Source: Verrucomicrobia bacterium 12-59-8
GTDB taxonomy: Bacteria > Verrucomicrobiota > Verrucomicrobiae > Verrucomicrobiales > Verrucomicrobiaceae
Length of the DNA: 6,550 nucleotides
Direction of reading: 5' to 3'
Assembly: GCA_002279765.1 (NCBI GenBank)
Contig: NCCR01000354.1
Span: forward strand, 1-6,550
The translations under genes were made by a program, and so were the position numbers. Each line of letters starts with the position of its first letter. Position 1 is the stretch's first letter. Positions 5,625-6,550 of this stretch are shown piece after piece. The notes beneath the pieces are model-generated. The model saw nothing but the letters and a program-made list of their open reading frames with translations. It did no database searches and was not told where the DNA came from.

Positions 5625-6323
5625 ATGCTCCGAAAGATCTCCATCACACTCAACATTGTCGTCGTCTGCGTGTCGCTCTTCATGTTCGCCGGCACCTTCT
5701 TCGCGAAGCAGCACGTGACAAATCACGCCAGAGGTTTTGTTTCCGAGAGAACGCTGGCCTATTCGCGGCCCACGGTCAAGTGGGTCGAGAAAGGGCTTGA
5801 ATCACCCCTGGCGGGCAAGCTGATCTCCCCCGAGAAGAAGCAGGCCATCAAGGGCGAACTTGCCAGATACCACCGGGATCCCGCAGCCTACGTTGCCTCG
5901 GTCACGCACCGCGAAGATCGCGGAGCAGAGGCAGCCGAGGCGGGCAAAGTGGAGCAGTTCAAACAGAAGATCAGGAACTATTACCAATCGACCCTGGATG
6001 AACTCGTCATCGATTTGCGCATTTTCACAGGGTCCAATGTGGTTGCAGGACTCGTCGCCTTGGTCCTGCTTTTGAGCCGTCATTATCAGAGCGAACGGCG
6101 AGTCGAGGTCTTCTCGCTTTTCATTTTTGCCAGCGTGGTCATCAGTTCCTACCTGTATCTTGACGGGCTCTCGTTCTTTCAAATCCTTTTCAAGTGGCAC
6201 CTGGGGTGGTCGTATCCCGCCGGGATCGCACTAACCGCAGCCTCTCTCTACCGCCGCTACTCACAGGCTCGGCGTCTGGCAGAACCAGCGGCTGCTGGCA
6301 AGGTGCGTTTTGCGGCTCCCTGA
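5625..6323 (+). CDS. Predicted four-helix membrane protein of unknown function
   Basis: 232 residues; not assigned to a family. Seen: a hydrophobic helix at about 7-27 (ITLNIVVVCVSLFMFAGTFF) that may be an uncleaved signal anchor, then a charged soluble segment of about 108 residues (28-135) with many Lys, Glu and Arg, including SPEKKQAIKGELARYHRDP. Then come three hydrophobic segments at about 136-152 (VVAGLVALVLLL), 162-180 (VFSLFIFASVVISSYLYL) and 192-209 (GWSYPAGIALTAASLY), and a basic tail (RRYSQARR). With LRK at the N-terminus and the basic C-terminus inside, the soluble segment would face the periplasm. ATG 5625 starts just before the first helix. The frame is clearly coding: it has proper membrane-protein composition and contains no repeat elements, unlike the flanking DNA. 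It is divergent from the Sel1-repeat gene and separated from it by about 750 bases, so no shared operon. Confidence 0.85.
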   Translation: MLRKISITLNIVVVCVSLFMFAGTFFAKQHVTNHARGFVSERTLAYSRPTVKWVEKGLESPLAGKLISPEKKQAIKGELARYHRDPAAYVASVTHREDRGAEAAEAGKVEQFKQKIRNYYQSTLDELVIDLRIFTGSNVVAGLVALVLLLSRHYQSERRVEVFSLFIFASVVISSYLYLDGLSFFQILFKWHLGWSYPAGIALTAASLYRRYSQARRLAEPAAAGKVRFAAP

Positions 6324-6550
6324 GCGCTGCGCTACAACGTTCATTGCCTTTCCGGCGAGCACTCGTCAAGGCTGGGCACTATTCGTTTTCGCAGCCTACC
6401 GGTAGCGTTAGATCCAACGCTTGCGCGAACGCGACAGCGTCTTGGAACCGAAGCTCAGCGGGTCGAAGACCGCCGAAGGCAAATAGACAGCCGCAGGCTG
6501 CCCGAAGGGTGAGCGCAGCGAATCAATGCGTGCGGCCCATTCTTCGCGCT
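6324..6550. other. Gene-free right end with small hairpins
   Basis: No gene is recognised. It holds agcgtt (6404-6409) pairing with aacgct (6416-6421), cagcc (6488-6492) pairing with ggctg (6496-6500), and a partial R1 repeat. Neither hairpin is followed by a T run, so no terminator is claimed for the membrane-protein gene. Confidence 0.4.
6424..6446 (+). repeat. Repeat family R1: truncated copy
   Basis: Twenty-three bases are identical to 439-461, covering cgcgaac plus gcgacagcgtcttgga, after which the sequence diverges. The match extends 7 bases 5' of the core, so this copy and the one at 446 share an outer border that the copies at 4962 and 5246 lack. Confidence 0.75.

Noticed and set aside
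4824..5800. Open frames of 161, 178 and 192 codons on both strands
   Set aside because: They consist mostly of R1 copies and the 5376-5516 element, and the last one overlaps the membrane-protein gene out of frame.
5802..6200. 132-codon minus-strand open frame
   Set aside because: Antisense to the membrane-protein gene, whose frame has clear hydrophobic helices; the minus frame shows no domain.

Overview
The window comes from a GC-rich bacterial chromosome. It holds three complete genes and the start of a fourth, separated by long gene-free stretches packed with inverted-repeat elements. No ribosomal, tRNA or phylogenetic marker gene is present. The mix of a large Sel1-repeat membrane protein, a TIR-domain gene, weak or absent Shine-Dalgarno sequences and dense palindromic intergenic repeats suggests Verrucomicrobiota or a related PVC-group bacterium. 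That placement is an inference from remembered sequence style, not a demonstrated result.

Layout. At 1-123 (minus strand) is the N-terminus of a lipoprotein that runs off the left edge. At 124-827 there is no gene; the stretch holds a cluster of GATTG/CAATC words just upstream of the lipoprotein start and a 165-bp imperfect palindrome (446-610). At 828-1349 (minus) is a short TIR-domain protein whose BB-loop region is replaced by a GC-rich palindrome read in frame. At 1350-2341 there is no gene; it contains a 246-bp imperfect palindrome (1384-1629), a hairpin cluster (1703-1814) and a third inverted-repeat element (1967-2042). At 2342-4870 (minus) is the main gene. It encodes a single-pass membrane protein with a cytoplasmic J-like domain that has lost its HPD motif, a proline-rich linker, a transmembrane helix, twelve Sel1-like repeats and a beta-rich C-terminal domain. 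At 4871-5624 there is no gene; it carries a G-quadruplex-type G tract and two or three repeat elements. At 5625-6323 (plus) is a small predicted membrane protein of unknown function. The remaining 227 bases are repeat debris and small hairpins.

The genes do not look like one operon or pathway. Each is isolated by repeats and the membrane-protein gene is on the opposite strand. The Sel1 protein is best read as an envelope scaffold joining the cytoplasm to the periplasm. The TIR gene may be a remnant of a larger immune or signalling protein. The clearest structure outside the genes is a repeat family with core gcgacagcgtcttggagtgc, present six times in both orientations. Two pairs face each other to make head-to-head palindromes. 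Most long open frames outside the four genes are read-through of these repeats or the antisense of the Sel1 gene.
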